Translations under genes and position numbers: made by a program
Assembly (NCBI GenBank): GCA_047495785.1
Contig: JBLDXI010000004.1
Span: forward strand, 310,001-374,000
DNA from: Lepidodermella squamata
Taxonomy: Eukaryota > Gastrotricha
Direction: 5' to 3'
Length of the DNA stretch: 64,000 bases
Shown: positions 43,138 through 57,000 of the stretch, in pieces
Numbering within the stretch: the first letter of the stretch is position 1
How the letters are laid out: each line of letters begins with the position of its first letter
Notes under the pieces: model-generated
Seen by the model: only the letters and a program-made list of their open reading frames with translations
The model's database searches: none
Told to the model about the DNA's origin: nothing

Positions 43138-46100
43138 CGCGTCATAAAGCTTCCTCCTAAAATAATATAGTGATAATTCCTCGTGGTGTCATCGCAGGTT
43201 CGGTTGTTTGAGAAGACGGTCGACGACGGATATTGCGTTTCACCATCTAAGCAGCGGCTACGGCAGCTGAGAGTTTCGTCTGGCGCGACACAACTGTAAA
43301 ATCTGTAACGAAAAAGCAGAATCAAGCGATTGGAAATGAAGAAAAATTCTTTAAATTTCCTATTGCAATGCATTGATAAATTTGAGTAACTCAAGCTCAT
43401 TACAAATGCCTTCTCACTTTGGGGCTTATTAAAGAATAATCAGCGTGAAAGGGTAGAAACAACTTTAATTTGAACGTTTGGGTGTAATGTATACATTGTA
43501 AAAAAATCCCGCTATTTAGGGTCTTTCAATAACCCTCGCAGCCGAAATTAAGCCGAAATTAAGCAGGAATAGCCCTGCCTGTAAGGAATAGCCCTGCCTG
43601 TAAGGAATAGCCCTGCCTGTAAGCCCTTAATTATTGCCGTTAACCACCTTCGATAATTTTCAGCCCTACTCAATTTGCGCAACGAGCCCGAACCCTCGAT
43701 CGACTTTTCTACCTTTCTACAAAAACGCACAAAAAACCAACAAAAATCGACAAAAACTAAAATACAAAAATAAAATAATAACATAAAACTCGAAATTATG
43801 AACTGCCTATGATAATGTTCAACTTATAAATGCTACGAGCCCTAGATAGCATGGGGGCAATATATTTTCATGCTCTAATGTCATTCTTATGTGCCTATAG
43901 CGCCGGCCGGCGGAGGGCCTATATAAATAAAACTACGACATGCTAAGCAAATAAGCCCCATCCCAGCCTTTACCTGGAAAAATAATTCGCTTCAAGGTTA
44001 ATTAGACGGTCCTATCTACGTCACATGAAATATGGAGCAGATAATAACAATTCGCGATTCGCAAAAATACTAGTTCGATGTTCACACCGATTCGGCTTAT
44101 CAATTTCCACAATAAAAAAGTAAAACGATGAGAACTCACGGGCCGGCACAAGCTTCGAATACATCGTAAGGATAAACAACCCCGTAATCATTCGCATTCG
44201 GTTTCTAGTGAAACAAAATTCAACTCAATAATATTCAGTTCGCGATTATTTTACTCGGTACCTACCGCTCCATCTGGGCACGATACCCCTTGAGGAACGC
44301 AAACCGCGGGGTAATTAGTTGTGCTATCTATGCATCGGGTGAATGGTGCCTAAGACGGCTATTGAGTTGAAGCAATTTAAAAATGAATCAAATAGCCCAC
44401 CGTATCAGCTTTATAGCAAAAACCCAAATTCTCGGATTTCGAAGATTCCGATGTACCGAAAGTGCCGAACTGAAAAAGTCAAAATGCGAAGTTCTTAATT
44501 GTGATAACAATCAGGAGGTCTTACTTCAAATTTGCCAGTTCCTGTTGGGCAGGTTTCTTTGCAGCTGCCACCTTTGAGAGAATCGTAGCACAGTTTCACG
44601 ATCTATTGTACCGCAAGTACCAAGAATAAAAGATGTTTGCCTGTAGGTATTTCGATAATCTCACCCCAGGTTCAACCTCAGCAACTTGCTCACATATCGC
44701 GAATTTCGACGTGCCATTGCAAAAAATCGGGTCGTAACGGAAAGACTGATAAAGCAAATCATAAACCATGACGACGCAAACATCGATTGGGTGGTTATAG
44801 ATGGAATCAATCTGCTCTTCACCTTCTTCAGTTGGTGCAAGGGCAGCAGTCCAGTGCTTATAGTCGAAAGTATAAGTAGTTTCGTCGTCCCAAAACACCG
44901 ATCCATTAGCGTATTTTGTCAAACCAACCCACGCTGTGAAACGGCCTCGTCCCATGGTGGCCTGCGACACTGCGTACGCGCTAGCTGCTTGCATCACTTC
45001 GAAGTCGCCCTCGGCCTTCATCATCGCTAGTCTGGCGTCGTTAACGGTGCACAGCTCAGAAGCATCGTTCACTGTCAAGTCGACCGATCCTCCGTAAACG
45101 AAAAACTGCCTCTTCGCTTGTTGGCACTTGGACAGGGATGAGAACGTAACCGTGTCTGGGTTGCGTGTTTCAGTCGGTAGGCAGCTGCCTGTTCGGCAGT
45201 TGACGGATCCGTCCGAAGCTTCACACCTTAAATACCTAAAAAAAATGGAAAAATACAGATTAAATTCAGCAAAGAAATTTGAAATAGGTAATCTACTATA
45301 CTACTACGATATTTTTATACTGGTATGCATGTCATTGTCTTTTTCCTAATTTCCTAACTTTCTTTGTTGATATCTACATAATGACCTCTTCACGTCGAAT
45401 CTAATTGTACTAATCATGCTTCTTTTTCAGCTGAGCTGTCCTACATCCCTTGGATATTAATGCTCATAAATAAATAATAAATAAAATTGGAATTGGGATC
45501 ATTTAACGGAGTGCCCTGAAAATGAGTCGAAGAAACGGGGGGGAAAATCCGCACATTATTCACTACACTTATACTGCCCTAATTGACTCTGTCCCACAAT
45601 TACATTTTTTGTTTTCGCTAACATTGTCGAGCTGCCTTCTGTTGGGTGTAACAGCTTTAAAATAAATAAATAAATACAAAATCGAAAAGGTATTGTGATC
45701 GGAATTCTTCAGTGTTAAGAAAAAGCGTACAAAGTATAAAGTTATATCATCGACTTCTCATTATCCCGAATTCTGAAGCGGATGTTTCTGAACTTTGGTA
45801 CTAGAAATCCTCAAGAAATGCTTACAGGCAAAGTCTAGGAATGTTGACTTGGTAAAATTCTTATGTAGCTAGTTCTTCTTCAGATAACAAAAAGTGACCA
45901 ATGGGTCCAATTTACTGGACAAATTTTATATTGCCGCATAGAGAAAATTCTGATCGTGGATGAAATGATTTTTCTGAAATTTTCAAAAAATTTTATAAAG
46001 ACGTTTACCGTCCTGAAAGACTCTTGAAATGGCGATATTTCGTAAAATTGACCAATTTCAAGAAACTTTAAAAAAATTTAGAAATAAACCGTATCGTGAG

Positions 46101-49100
46101 ACGGGACTCATTCGATAGAGGAGAGCTTCTAGTATTCCGGAATATTTTTTCAAATTTGTGGGAAATGAAAGATTTCCTCTGGTTACATTACATTAGATTA
46201 CATCATCTTCTTTCATCGTCTTGAGAGAAAGAGTAAAACAACAAAACCTAATACAGAAAGAGAACGAGACGACGAAATAAACTTCACTCCCGTGTACCTG
46301 CGCCATGCTAGGATCAGATGGGCGATCTTCGCAATGACAAGTGTGGGAGGAGAACCAGCGTTTTCTGCCGATTCTATAGAGTCTGGCCAATATATCCAAG
46401 TCAATTCATATATTTTTCAAACACGAATTCATTTAAATCGAAATATCGGTTTTGATGGTAGCAAGCTACTCATCCTTTATGTTATTTATCGTCGTTCGCC
46501 ATGTAATTCTATCCTGAGAGATAGCGTTGGCTTCATCCACAGTTCAAATGTTAAATTTTTTCAATTGCCGATTTGTGCAATCAATTAATCGTAATTTTGG
46601 TCGACCCTGGGGTCTTTTCCAATCGTCCAAAGGTTCCCAATAGCGAATTTGTTTGGTTTCCTCTGGTAATTTTAGAAAATAATTAAAAATCGAAACAATT
46701 ACAATGGGTGGATAGGGCGATGAGTGAATAAAAATAGGTCGCGTGCCCACTTTTTCACGTTTTGGTGTAAATTTATTTACTATAGGAAGATCGCTAGTTT
46801 CCGATCTGTATAGAGTAGTCTATGAATAAAATAATTCAGCGTTTCCCCAACCGTATATCCTATGCGAGCTTTTATCCTGTGGGCCTCAAAAAGACAAAAT
46901 GACAGAAAATAGATCAAAACTAAGATATGAGGCATTTTCGGACCATTTTCAGAACCGAAAACTAAAGAAAACCGTCATCTAAAGCTGACTTATACCTAAA
47001 AGGGCATCGGAAAATTCCGCGCTATAAAAACGTTGCGTTGATATTCCGCTTGGGTGGGATTCCACCCAAGGTGACTGATAAGGGTTAAGAGGTTATAGTC
47101 GTTTTCAGGTGTCAAATTCTAAAATTTCCTCGGTTCGCTCGCAAGTTTGAAGATAAATTAAAATTCACTAGAACTATTCCAATTTCGAGCTAGGCTGCAA
47201 TATTACCTTGACTTCAATTTCTCAATAGCTCAACAGATTCCCTTTCCCAACCTAATTTCATTATATTTAGCATGGTGTCCTACGAGCCATGATTACAGCC
47301 GCTTTTACACTACTACTAAGCGAATGGTAAATGATGGTAAACGATGGTAATTACTCAATTGTTGAATAACAAGGATTAGCTTGTTTTTGCTTATTTTCAC
47401 GGTTTTATCGTGATTTTGAGAAAATAAACATGATTAAAACAGTTTACAACGTGATTAATTTTTCGTCTTAACGGATAGGAAGCCTGAGCCTTATTCGATG
47501 CCTAGTCGAATTTAATGAAAAAATTATCGTGTAAATTCCGCGATTCCGCGATGTGTTTCTGTAAATTTGTTGGACCAAATATCCTTGCTTCGTCACCTTA
47601 AACTCGCGGCTTCTCCGCGTTTGGAAATTGTAGAGATGCCAATTTTGGCTATTTTAATTATTTTTCTAGGTATTTCTTGACAGCTTTTCCACACAAAATT
47701 GCTGTAAAATTATTAATTGGTCTCACTTTTAGCGGAACCGAAAATGCCTATTGCGGAACCAAATTTGGCCGAAAACGGAAACTAAAATGCCCAAAATGCA
47801 TTTTCCGAATTTCCAGATTAATTTCAAAAAATCAAAAAACTTAAAAAACTAAAAAAATTTCCAAGTCTAGAAATATGGGTCTACAGCCAATTTAATTGCT
47901 CGCTGAAAAATCGCCCGGGGTTTACCGATTCTCTTGTCGCATCAAGAAATAATTTCAAACTTCGAATTTATGGTTTATAACGATAATTTTAGAAAGTCGA
48001 GAAATCGTCGCAATTTCGGTAATCCATATCAAAAGGACTCCTCAAAATGTTTCTGAAAATTGCCTGATTTTTAGCCTGATTTCCTGTCATTTTTTGATAA
48101 TAATCAAATAATATTTAAAAAAATATATCGCGAAGAGTAAAAAATGCGGAAATTATCGTGGTTCGAACCTTGATCGGAAAATAAGGAAGTTCGATATCGG
48201 TTCCGTTAAAATTGATCAATACGCTAAATTATTTCGGTTTTCATTCCTGAACGTAGCCTAGGAAATTAAATTCTCCCGTTTCAGGATTTTTGATTGTATT
48301 TCCCTCAATTTATGAAGTAATCCGAGGCCATATTTCGAAGGCCATAATGTGAACGCTAAGAATAAAAACGAATCCGTTAAAAATCGAAAGCGGCAAATTC
48401 TTCATTTTGCTGTGTTACTCACTCACCATCTGTTGTCACAAAACGTCGTTTTTAGACTAGCGGAGGGTTACGGAGGGGTTCGTTAATGCCATCAGTTGCC
48501 AGACGCTTTGTTTTGATTACGCAACTGCGCTCTCGCGAAAAAAGTGAATTTTCATTTTTTAATTGGTTTTCTGAGTGAAAATGCCCTGAGAATTATTTTT
48601 ACTGAAAAATGAGTTGTAGCTAAAGGAAATTAAGTTTAGGTTGGGCCGAAATCAAATTCAGCTACCAGCAAATTAATTTTCGTGGCTATGGCACTCAAAA
48701 TTGAGGCTGGACAAAATCATTTTGCTGCATTTCACTGCTGTGAAGAATATTTTGAATGTCGAATGTGACATCAAAATGTGTTGTATTTTATTATTTTATT
48801 TTATTATTTTTTATACATGTCGTTCTTTAAAGCAAGGACCGCGACGATGTTTTTCATATTTTGTAGAGGTCGAAATGGGGGAAGATTAAAAATTAAAAAT
48901 TATTATAAATCTGCTGTTATAGCGTGTAAAATAACCAAAATTACCGAAGCTGGAGTTTTCCGGGTTTTCCCCGTAAATCTTTAATTTCTACGGTAAATCG
49001 CGGATATAGGCTGGAAGATTCTTCCCATAGGTTTGATTTTGAAAGAATTCAGCTAGATTTCCTCCAAAAACTTGCAAAAATCAATAACGATAACTTATGG

Positions 49101-52100
49101 AACACGCTGAATTTCTTTCGGCTACTACTCTTATTCGTTAAATTGCGATTAAAAAGGATCAAATTTTTTCCTCGGTTTTTTATTCCAAAAATTTGAAAAT
49201 TTAAAAAATGGTTGCGTAAATCTTGGGACAAGTTTTATTTGTTGTAGGTCACGACTTTTATTAGAAAAATAGGGCGAAATTCTCAATCCGTGACCATCTA
49301 AATGGTGAACCGATTTTAAAAAAATTATCGACGTTAGGGTTGATAGTCAAATATTGTTTGCTCATCAGATTTCCAATTTGAATATGGCAAAATTAGTAAA
49401 TTTAATCAGATAATCAAATTATTGAAGAAATTCAACGTGCCTAAATATTCCACTAATTGAGGCTACAAGTAAAAATAACTTTCAAGTACCCATAAAGAAG
49501 AAATTATACTTCTAAAATTCATTTTTGAAATTGCTTTCTTGACGCTTTGGAAAAAAATCGAGATTCAAATTTCCGAAATTCCTCAGTTGCGTAATCGAAA
49601 TTTGTCTTAACAGAGCCTCTAAATAGAGCATAGTAACCGATGGCGTTAACGAACGCCTCCGTACCCCTCCGTCGTGTAAAAACGACGACAATCATTTGTA
49701 ATTACCATCAATTACCATCGTTTACCATTCGAATGGTGTAGTGTAAAAGCGGCTTATGTGGCGCTACTGCAGGGGTTCCCAAACTTTTTGTCTGGTAGGA
49801 CACAGTAGTGTCCTATCAGAATGGCTCGTAGGACACCTTGCTGAAATGAATGAAATTTGGTTTGGAATGGGTAAAATTTTTTGAGCAACAAATTGATTGC
49901 TTGTTTAAATTGGTTTTTGATGGCTACCGAGCTCGAAATAGATAAAATCCCGGATAAAATTCAAACTAAACGCGAGCGAAGCGAGAAAATTTTTAGAATT
50001 CGACACTGAAAAACGACGTATAACATCTTAAAATTGAGGATATGCCTTGGGGTTTTCCCAGAAATTCACTCATCATTTATCATAATCATGAATATCTATC
50101 ATTTATCGTCTCAGAGATTCAACCAAACCACGCGGAAAGTACCGGTTCCCGTCCGATCGGAGGTTTTCATAAAATATTTAACAAATAGGCAACTTGCGAG
50201 CGAAGCGAGCTTTAGCTGACGGTTTTTTCCCGATTTTGAGTCTGAAAATAGTCCAATAATGGCTTGTTTCTTAGTGTGGATCTACCTATTTTTGTCCTTC
50301 TGTCATTTTGAGGCCCATAGGACACAAGTGTCCTACAGGACACTTGAAAGTTGGCTTAGTACACGAGTGTCCTATAGGACACGGTTTGGGAAACGCTGCG
50401 CTACTGTGTCATACGAGGCAATAAGTTTGGGAACCGGTGAAATAATTCTCCCTCATGAATGAAAAAAAACGGGAATAATTTTATGCCTAAACTCTCAAAT
50501 CTGGTGCTGAAATCTCATTCTATAAAGTTTCAAAAATGGCTTTAATACTAATGAAAATGATGAATGGCATTGTTCAACCCAACCCAACTAGAAATCGTCT
50601 CTAAACTAAGCCAGGCCATGTAAAATAGCTGGCTCTGAAGGCTTTGTGACTTTGATCAGATAGCCATAACATCGAATGACTTACTTATTAGTATAAGTAG
50701 CTTGCTTTGCCAGACAGTCCGCGTAATTGCTCGTGAAGTCAGTTTTATTGAAGAAAGTTTCAACCTGGAAAATGAGATCGAACCGAAATAGTAACAGATC
50801 ATGGGTTCCGGCGAGAAGAATTACCAGCGTGAACGGGGACGGGCATCGGCTACGGCAAACTAATTCGCTTGACGTCGCTTGACACAAAGCCGCTGGCTGT
50901 AAAATAATGAGCTGTAATTACATTGAAATTAGGAAAAATTCTACTCACCCCAGCGAGGCAACGTGCTTTATCGGCGAAAGCCTCCGGGCTATAGTCCTGA
51001 AATTATGAAAAATTATAGATCATATTCGAGAATTTGGGACCTGTATCACTTACTCTAGTCATGAGAGCCGCATCGCATTGGCTTGCCTGGCAGCCAACAA
51101 AGGAGCGATCGCTGGTCAAAAAGCATCGCAGGTTTGTCGAAAAATCGCTTGTATTTCTGACGACTGAAACAAGACAACCAATTATAAGAAGATGATTGGA
51201 AAACGGGCCTCGATCTCACTATTGGCCGCTGTCATACAAGCCTGAGTGTCCACGTCCCAGTATCTCACCAAAGTCTATGAAATATTAAAAAATAATATAA
51301 ATTGTGCAATAATATTACAGGGTTTACCCAGTTGTTGGGGCAGTTGTTAGTGAATGGGATGCAGATGGACTGTCCGTTGTTATTGCATTGCGTGGCTGGG
51401 AAGGTCTGTGAACAGATAATATTACTCAAAGAGCTCTCGGTAGCTCATTAGACAAACCAGGAAATTTCGTATTTTCGCACGGCAGGTTCGGTACATCACG
51501 CCAAATAAGGTGCCGATGTATCTTTCAATCTGAAATTATAACGAAGATTTTAAAAAGAGAAACTAATGACTAAAGAACATATAAAATTGATGGATTTTCA
51601 TTTTATAATTTAATAATAATTTAATAATTTAATAATTTAATACTTTAATATAATTTCGAATTCATATGAATTGCGAAGCCAAATTAAAATTAAACAACTT
51701 ATTTTTTTCAAATTAGCCTTAAAATAAACCAAAATGTCAACAAACCTCAATTTCATCAGCTGAACAGCTAATCTTGCCAGGCAGGCATCGCATGTTGATT
51801 GTTTTGTAGTTGAAACAGCTTCGGGCCCACTGCGGAAAAATTGGCAATACAAATTTGAGACGTAATCAAATTGAACTGACTCCAGTTCTACAGCCTGACA
51901 AAGTCGCAAAAGTTGCTCCGAGCTGAGTAAAAACAAAAAAATCACATGATATTAGGGAATTAATTTGGTAAATTTTGCGAACCTGATACTCTTGAAGAAT
52001 CAAACACTGTGTTTTGCAGCCGTTGAACGTATCGTTAGTCCGTGAGAAGCATCGCACGTAGGTAGCAGCCTGGGCCGTTGATATCAGCCCGATGGCAAGG

Positions 52101-52123
52101 CAGATAAAATTCAGTGTTTTCAT
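42918..52123 (-). CDS. Two-CTLD four-cysteine-module gene, last exon interrupted by a transposon (677 aa as it stands)
   Basis: Exons (minus): 52123-51983, 51922-51881, 51829-51746, 51529-51458, 51405-51328, 51274-51220, 51163-51054, 50996-50949, 50896-50825, 50764-50685, 45235-44665, 44602-44525, 44469-44401, 44349-44266, 44204-44140, 43302-42918. Signal peptide MKTLNFICLAIGLISTAQA. Five two-exon modules, then module six plus CTLD1 in exon 11 (TAWVGLTKYANGSVFWDDE, FAICEQVAEVEPG), two more modules (IVKLCYDSLKGGSC; APFTRCIDSTTNYPAVC), then module nine. The second CTLD is cut after GGSFMTR by the 3,265-bp element. Reading on into the element adds about 73 residues to a stop at 42918. Intron 10 is 5.4 kb and full of inserted elements. 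All phases match the 60.0-kb paralogue. It may be a pseudogene or a one-lectin truncated protein. Confidence 0.85.
45880..46824. mobile_element. Copy of the CATAGA foldback family, itself interrupted
   Basis: The right end, …GATCGCTAGTTTCCGATC… to GTAGTCTATG (46824), matches the 30.05-kb element in inverse orientation. The interior at 45.9-46.17 kb also matches. No left terminus found. A LINE-like piece is inserted at about 46187-46660. Confidence 0.65.
46187..46660 (-). mobile_element. 5'-truncated LINE fragment
   Basis: The minus strand encodes YWEPLDDWKRPQGRPKLRLI…, which resembles the 'GRPRxRW' tail after the reverse transcriptase of many LINE ORF2 proteins. It ends in a TGTAATCTAATGTAATGTAA tail next to a TTTCCTCTGG direct repeat present on both sides (46176-46185 and about 46652-46661). 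The sister element at 30.2 kb has only one copy of this site. Confidence 0.6.
47300..49757. mobile_element. ~2.46-kb inverted-repeat element, nested
   Basis: Ends share AGCCGCTTTTACACTAC and GGTAAACGATGGTAATT in inverted orientation (47.31 and 49.70-49.76 kb). A second inverted pair (CGGAGGGTTACGGAGGGGTT at 48.46 and its complement at 49.65 kb) lies inside. Left flank GTGTCCTACGAGCCAT is part of an older copy of the hAT-like repeat, so it inserted into that copy. No transposase seen. Confidence 0.6.
49770..50398. mobile_element. Non-autonomous hAT-like element, 629 bp
   Basis: TIRs CAGGGGTTCCCAAACTTTTT and CAGCGTTTCCCAAACCGTGT are typical hAT ends. The 8-bp duplication CGCTACTG lies at 49762-49769 and 50399-50406. 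Internal GTGTCCTA repeats. Fragments of further copies are near 46.84-46.92, 47.27-47.30 and 56.95-57.02 kb. It lies in intron 10 of the 52.1-kb gene. Confidence 0.85.
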
Positions 52124-52400
52124 TGGTAAGAAATCGTATGTAATTTTTGTAACGTAAAATGAAAAACCTGGTTGAAAAAAGAATGAATGAATAAAAGTCA
52201 TTAAACCAAATCTGATACTGGCAATAATGATTGCGTATGCTCATGGGTTGTTTATTTCAATAAACGCTCGCACACGATTCGAAAATACGTTAAAAACATA
52301 TTTGTTTTTAATCCGTGTCCAAGCACACAGAAGCGATGAAAATAGAACGAAAAAAAGTGTTTTCAATAAAATCACGGAAATGGCTAGCAGCAATTTATCA
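52124..52400 (-). promoter_or_regulatory. Duplicated upstream region of the two-CTLD genes
   Basis: About 275 bp upstream of the ATG is almost identical to 60050-60330 upstream of the paralogue. It should hold the core promoter and 5' UTR of both; no TATA box stands out with confidence. Beyond ~52400 the two diverge, marking the edge of the duplication. Confidence 0.5.
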
Positions 52401-54002
52401 TTAACCCTTTAGCTACCAACACGTGGTAACACGTTGTAGAGGTGTTTGTTATCGGCTAGGTACTTAGGCTATTTTTTTCGGGTTGTTTTAACCGCCTATT
52501 GACCCTGCGCTATCAAATTCGATAATTTATTATTTTATGAATTCAATCATTTTCGATAAATTTTCGAAATTAAAATTTCACGGACATGGGTGAACAAGCA
52601 GCGCATGGGCGATGACAAAATCGACGCGAAATGCTCGAGTTAGTCCTCACCTGCGATTCGATTTTTGTTGTGTTTTTATGCTTCATGATCATATTTTATC
52701 GATTGCTGCCAATAAAAAATTCGATCGGTTCAATGGGAACAGAAATAAGCCGAGAAAATAAACTGAAATTAGCTTTTTTCTTGTCAAATGGAACGGGGCT
52801 GCTGCTAAGGTCCTGTCTTAGATCCAGATAACATTTGATAAATGATACAGATTAGCGGAATGACCAGATGCAGTTAGCGGAACCAAATTTGCTGTATCGG
52901 TACAAAATTTTGGAATTTTCTAGTGGCCTGAAATCGCTTTTCGGATATTTCTTGCGGGTCAGTATTGACCACAATAATTGTAGAAAAATCACCAGTAAAT
53001 TTAGCGTAACATTTTCTACGAGACAGAGTGTCCAATTCAGAACTCATGCGCCTCATCTAAAATTCGTAGAATTGTTCAAAAAATGACTCTTGGCATATTT
53101 CGAATTTGGTTCCGCAAAAAGGAAATTTGGTTCCGATACAGCATATTTGATTCCGCTCACCGCTCATCGTAAATGTGGTTACGCTAAAAGATATTCTGAG
53201 AAACAACCACCCCATTTACCGCAACGGGTAAACTCGTATAATCATACGTGTTAACCCGGCACCCGGCAGCGAATTACACGTGTTAACGCGGGGTTTTCGC
53301 AAAAAATATCAGTTTTGAAATAGATCAGGATTTCATTCTCACACTACGTGTAAACCCGTATGATATACCCGAATGATACGTGTAAACACATTTTTCGCCG
53401 AAAAAACTGCAACGTTTATCAGGGGCGTAGCCAGGATTTCGGTTTGGTAGTTGTTTTTTTGCTGACGAGATGGAGCCGAGTCGGCATGACCAAATCGAGT
53501 GCGGAGAATCCACATATGAATGAATTTCGAGTATATCTATGAATTTCGAGTATATCTATAAATATCGCATGAGCATGGGTACTAACACTATATTTTTTGA
53601 GCGAATGCTATATTTGTCTGATATAGCACGAGTAAAGAGTCTATATCTGAACGGAGCCGGCCGAGATTTACGAATCGGAACGAGTCGAAGACGAGAGGAG
53701 ATGAGTAAATCGAGTACGGCGAGTTCAGATATAGACGATTTACGAGTGCTGTATCAAAAAATATTGCATGAGCACATCTACAAACACTATATTTTTGAAA
53801 CGAATGCTATATTTCAAATTTGAAAAATAGATGTTTGTTTCAAAGCGAAAACTATGAACGATAAATGATTTATTTATTAGTAAGATATTTCGGTATATCA
53901 TATGGTATATATTGATTTCACGATGCGAAAGAAAAAACATAGTCAGTCGTCAGTCATGGATTTGAATAAAAGCATCGTAGAGTCAGCTCAACGCTGCCAA
54001 GA
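52401..54002. other. Intergenic stretch between tandem paralogues
   Basis: Contains a ~285-bp MITE-like element at 52873-53157 (AGCGGAACCAAATTTGCTGT ends, inverted) and short repeats of ATGAATTTCGAGTATATCTA at 53.52-53.57 kb. No gene seen. Confidence 0.5.
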
Positions 54003-57000
54003 TTAGATAGAATATTGCTCGCAGGCGACATAACGTACTGATTCCGTGCATGCCACCAGTACTAGGAAGTACACGCGTGCCCCCTCGTCGAATTTGATGG
54101 TGACGCAAAGCTCAGTTGGCGATGGAGCAAATGCGTACACAAGACCGTCGCTTGAATCAGGGTGCTCCGTGCCGTCTTCCCAGACCAGCCTGTTATCCGT
54201 TGTTTTGATCAAGCCGAGCCATGCAGCGAACTTTGGCGGCTCAATCTGACCCTCCTTACTAATGATGATCTTCCTGAGTGCTGTTACATCGGGGAATGTT
54301 TTCGGCATAGCTAGCTGAGCATTGTTGCTGCGACACAGTTCGATAGCCGCACTTCGCGTCATGAAGCTTCCTCCAGCAATCAAAAAAATCTTCGAGGCGT
54401 CATCGCAGATTCGGTTGTTCGAGAAGACGTTCGACGACGGATATTGCGTTTCGCCATCTAAGCAGCGGCTACGGCAACTGAGAGTTTGGTCTGGCGCAAC
54501 GCAGCTGTAAAGTCTGCAACGAAAAAAGCAGAATCCACCGATTTGAAATGAATAAAAATTCTTTGAATTATCTATTGCAATTCATTGATGAATTTGAGTA
54601 ACTCAAGCTCATTACATATGCAAAGGAGAGACTTTAATTTGTAGCTTATTATTTACAAATTATTCAAATTATTTACAAATATGTTTACAAATATGTTAGC
54701 CGAATCGTTTAAAAATAAATTGGATATATTTCCAGAATTTAATATGAAATTTAAAAAGTTAATTAATTATACAAAATCTCTTACCATCTCGACACCATTT
54801 ATTTTAATTTTTTAAATCTCTCTGGGTAACTTGTGACATCGACTCTAGCCATCCCTAACCATCCCAGTACTTCACGCGGTGGCAAGCACAGAGAGGCAAG
54901 CAGTGCGCGAAGTTGGACCTTCGAACTAGGGGGTATTTTCGGGCCCCAATTTTATGACCGAAGGATCCCCTGTGGTTTTTCGTGGTTTTTTCCACTTCAG
55001 CCGGCGCGCTCCGAGTGCGGCGTCCTATCTACGTCACATGAAGACAGAACAAATTCGCGATCCTCGGAAATACTAGTTCGACACACCAATTCGGCTTATT
55101 TTCGCAATAAATCTTAAAATGATGAGAACTCACGGGCCTGCACAAACTTCGAATACATCGTAAGTGTAACCATTCGCATCCGGTGTCTAAAGAAACAAAA
55201 TTCAAATCAATAAATATTCAGTCCGCGATTACTTGGGACCTACCGTTCCAGCTGGGCACGACACCCCTTCAGGAGCGCAAACCGCAGGGTAATAAGTCGT
55301 GCTATCCACGCATCGGATGAATGGTGACTAAGAAGGCAAGAGATGGCTATTAAGTTGAAGCAATTTAAAAATGAATCAAATAGCCCACCGTATCAGCTTT
55401 ATAGCAAAACCCCAAATTCGCGAATTTTGAAGATTCCGATGTACCGAAAGTGCTAAGCTAAAAAAGTCAAAATGCGAAGTTCTTGATAACAATTGGGAGG
55501 TTTTACTTCAAATTTGCCAGTTCCTGTTGGGCAGGTTTCCTTACAGCTGCCACCTTTGAGGGAATCGTAGCACAATTTCACGATCTATTGTGCCATGTGC
55601 CACAAGTACCAGGAATTAAAGACGTTTGCCTAGAGGTATTTCGAAAGCTCACCCCAGGTTCAACCTCAGCAACTTTCTCACACATCGCGAATTTCGACGT
55701 GCCATTGCAAAAAATCGGGTCGTAACGGAAAGACAGATAAAACGAATCATAAACCATGAGGACGCAAACATCGATTGGGTGGTTATAGATTGAATCGGGC
55801 TGATAATCACTATTACCAGTTTGTGTAAGTCCAACAGTCCAGTGCTTATCATCGAAAGTATAAGTAGTTCCGTCGTCCCAAAACACCGATCCATTGGCGT
55901 ATTTTGACAAACCAACCCACGCTGTGAAACCGCCTCGGCTCAAATTGCTCTGCGACACTGTGACAGCGCTAGCTGCTTGCTCCACGTCGAAGTCGCCCTC
56001 GGCCTTCATCATCGCCAGTTTGGCGTCGTTTGCGGCGCACAGCGCAGAAGCTTCGGCTCGTGTCAAGTCGGCCGATCCTCCGTAAACGAAAAACTGCCTT
56101 TTCGCTTGTTGGCACTTGGACAGAGATGAGAACGAAACCGTGTCTGGGTTGCGTGTTTCAGTCGGTAGGCAGCTGCCTGTTCGACAGTTGACGGAACCGT
56201 CCGAAGCTTCACATCTGAGATACACTAGGAAAAAAAGTAGGTTTATTAGCTGATTTTTAGCTGGGAGCCAAAACTGAGTCATGCAATTTGCATGCAAAAA
56301 CATAGCTAATTAGAGGGACATAGGAGGGTTTATTAGCCTATCCCAGCCATGACCCGAGCTAATTAGCTTGTCTTTCATTGTGAGACAAAATAATGCAGCC
56401 GTGAGACAATGAAAATCTAGCTAAATAGCTAAGCTAGGCTAATAAACCCTCCTATGTCCCTCTAATTAGCTATGTTTTTGCATGCAAATTGACGACTCAG
56501 TTTTGGCTCCCAGCTAAAAATCAGCTAATAAACCTACTTTTTTTCCTAGTGTACCTACATAAAATAGAAAAATACAGATTTAATTTCAGCAAAGAAATTG
56601 TAAATAATCTACTTGGAATTGAGATCATTTTACCGAGAGCACTGAAAATGAGTTGTTGGAGAAAAGGGGAAGAAATCCGCACAGTAATAACAATCGAAAA
56701 TTGATTGCAAATATTCAGATATTCGCAAATATTCGATATTTCATTATCGAGAAAAATTATCATAAAAACGTAGAAATCATGCTCAACACCTAACACTGCT
56801 GAGTTAGTAACAAGCTGCGTAATTGTCGTAGATTACACATCGTGAGATGCTAATGCCGCGTTCAAGATCAATGAACGAGGATCCGAACGATATCAAGGCA
56901 GCTTAGAAAATGAGCTTTGAAGTATTGATGAAAACTTCTCATTCTGAAAAATTCCTAAAGGACACTCGTTTACTATGCGAGCTTTCAAGTGTCCTGTAGA

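Noticed and set aside
43548-43784. 78-codon minus-strand frame in intron 15 of the 52.1-kb gene
   Set aside because: Contains repeats of CCTGCCTGTAAGGAATAG and no similarity to the family; intronic noise.
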